Source: UBA1822 sp963615055 (GTDB lineage: Bacteria > Bacillota > Negativicutes > Veillonellales > Dialisteraceae). Taken from it: DNA of 16,236 nt. The stretch covers positions 1 to 16,236 of the forward strand of contig CAVEFO010000043.1 in NCBI GenBank assembly GCA_963615055.1, written 5' to 3'. Positions 15,624-16,236 of the stretch are shown here, one piece after another. The notes under the pieces were generated by a model that worked only from the letters and a program-made list of their open reading frames with translations, made no database searches and was not told the origin of the DNA. Numbering within the stretch: position 1 is the stretch's first letter; each line of letters starts with the position of its first letter. A program made the translations under genes and the position numbers.

Positions 15624-16027
15624 TTCTTGCCATCGATCCCGGAAGTGCCAAGATCGGCGCGGCGCTCGTCGAAGAAGACGGACGCTGCGTTTTGAAACGG
15701 ATTCTACCGACGGAGCTCATCGAGCCGGAACTTTTACACTGGTGCCAAGAACATCGACCGCGCGTCATCGTCATGGGAAACGGCACCCATCACCGGGAAA
15801 TTTGCGCTCGGCTGGAAATGTTTTTGAAAAAAGAAAATTTGGATATTCCCGTGGCGCTTGTCGATGAAAAACACACGACAGAAATGGGGGAAGCCCGCTG
15901 GAAACAAGACCATCCCGGCAAAGGACTGGCACGATTTTTGCCTGACGGCTTGCGTTCCCCCGATGGACCCGTCGATGATTACGTCGCGTGGATTCTGGGA
16001 GAAATATATTTGAAGACAGAAAAATAA
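15620..16027 (+). CDS. RuvC-fold protein related to YqgF/RuvX
   Basis: The 135-aa product has the RNase H-like pattern of the YqgF/RuvX family. It starts MILAIDPGSAKIG (Asp6), continues with MGNGTHHRE (52-60), VDEKHTT (81-87, Glu83, the position of DERLTT in YqgF) and ends with DDYVAWIL (Asp120). Asp6, Glu83 and Asp120 would form the metal site. YqgF/RuvX proteins act in pre-16S rRNA 5' end processing. This one differs from standard YqgF in the middle motif, and in Firmicutes the usual ruvX sits near alaS, so it may be a second, divergent paralogue. The ATG overlaps the DUF3084 stop (ATGA); the frame is open upstream from 15542 but that part is shadow coding. It ends the operon at a strong terminator. 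Confidence 0.8.
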   Translation: MILAIDPGSAKIGAALVEEDGRCVLKRILPTELIEPELLHWCQEHRPRVIVMGNGTHHREICARLEMFLKKENLDIPVALVDEKHTTEMGEARWKQDHPGKGLARFLPDGLRSPDGPVDDYVAWILGEIYLKTEK

Positions 16028-16032
16028 ATCGG

Positions 16033-16064
16033 AAAGCCTCTTTCAAAACGAAGGAGGCTTTTTT
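16033..16064 (+). terminator. Strong Rho-independent terminator ending the Lpt operon
   Basis: A 12-bp stem (16033-16044 with 16050-16061, one G-U pair) closes an AAAAC loop and runs into T's through 16064. It lies just after the stop of the YqgF-like gene and isolates the operon from the rRNA promoter behind it. Confidence 0.92.
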
Positions 16065-16104
16065 ACTGAAAGAGGAAATTTACATGTTCGAGAAAATCCA
16101 CAGA

Positions 16105-16165
16105 AAAACTTTTTCGTAAAATTTTCAAAAAAGTATTTGACAAACGCAAACCGTCGTGATAAGAT
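16105..16165 (+). promoter_or_regulatory. rRNA operon promoter with UP-like element
   Basis: TTGACA (16137-16142) and TAAGAT (16160-16165) are separated by exactly 17 nt, and TGA directly before the -10 makes it an extended -10. Upstream, about 16105-16136 is rich in A and T tracts, like an UP element. It is by far the best promoter in the window, and what follows is a 16S-type leader. Confidence 0.9.
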
Positions 16166-16171
16166 ACTTTA

Positions 16172-16236
16172 CGCCGCACTGAGCGGCACTTGGTTCTTTG
16201 AAAACTGAACAGTCAGCAACGAACATAGTTCAAATG
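16172..16236 (+). other. Leader of a 16S rRNA operon (16S begins beyond the window)
   Basis: A GCCGC/GCGGC hairpin with ACTGA loop (16173-16187) lies at the expected transcript start. TTGGTTCTTTGAAAACTGAA (16190-16209) follows, a sequence typical of Firmicute rRNA leaders and containing a boxA-like TTCTTTGAAAA. No mature 16S sequence is visible before the window ends. Confidence 0.8.

Overview
The window is a chromosomal stretch of a diderm Firmicute, most likely a member of the Negativicutes (Selenomonas/Megasphaera/Dialister-type). Ribosome binding sites are strong and AGGAGG-like, the leader of the rRNA operon at the right edge is of Firmicute type, and yet almost every gene builds or exports lipopolysaccharide. 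The genus cannot be fixed from the sequence alone.

Fifteen genes and one rRNA promoter lie on the + strand. (1) 1-295: terminator of an upstream gene, then a leader. (2) 296-6411: lpxI-lpxB-msbA-waaA-lpxK, each start overlapping the previous stop by 1-4 nt. These genes hydrolyse UDP-diacylglucosamine, make the lipid A disaccharide, flip lipid A, add Kdo and phosphorylate the 4'-position. (3) 6412-6755: intergenic, holding a degenerate repeat and a small minus-strand ORF with a good ribosome binding site. (4) 6756-8332: kdsB-kdsA, with a terminator. (5) 8333-8729: intergenic, with hairpins and the kdsD promoter. (6) 8730-10213: kdsD-kdsC. Together with kdsA and kdsB this completes the route from ribulose-5-phosphate to CMP-Kdo. 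(7) 10214-10339: a fold-back repeat that starts inside the kdsC stop codon. (8) 10340-16027: lpxL-type acyltransferase, lptC, lptA, lptB, one lptF/lptG-family permease, a DUF3084 membrane/coiled-coil protein and a RuvC-fold YqgF-like protein, ending at a strong terminator. (9) 16065-16236: AT-rich UP-like tract, near-consensus promoter and leader of an rRNA operon whose 16S gene begins beyond the window.

The genes give a nearly full Kdo-lipid A pathway from the LpxI step onward plus the inner-membrane/periplasmic part of the Lpt export machine. Not present here are lpxA, lpxC, lpxD, fabZ, lptD, lptE and a second LptF/LptG subunit. The pathway itself is known biology. The less explained items are the 14-nt-unit repeats fused to the stop codons of lpxK and kdsC, the small minus-strand ORF at 6514-6603, the structured segment at 8378-8578, a 13-nt sequence shared by the kdsB and kdsD leaders, and the DUF3084 and YqgF-like genes at the end of the Lpt operon.
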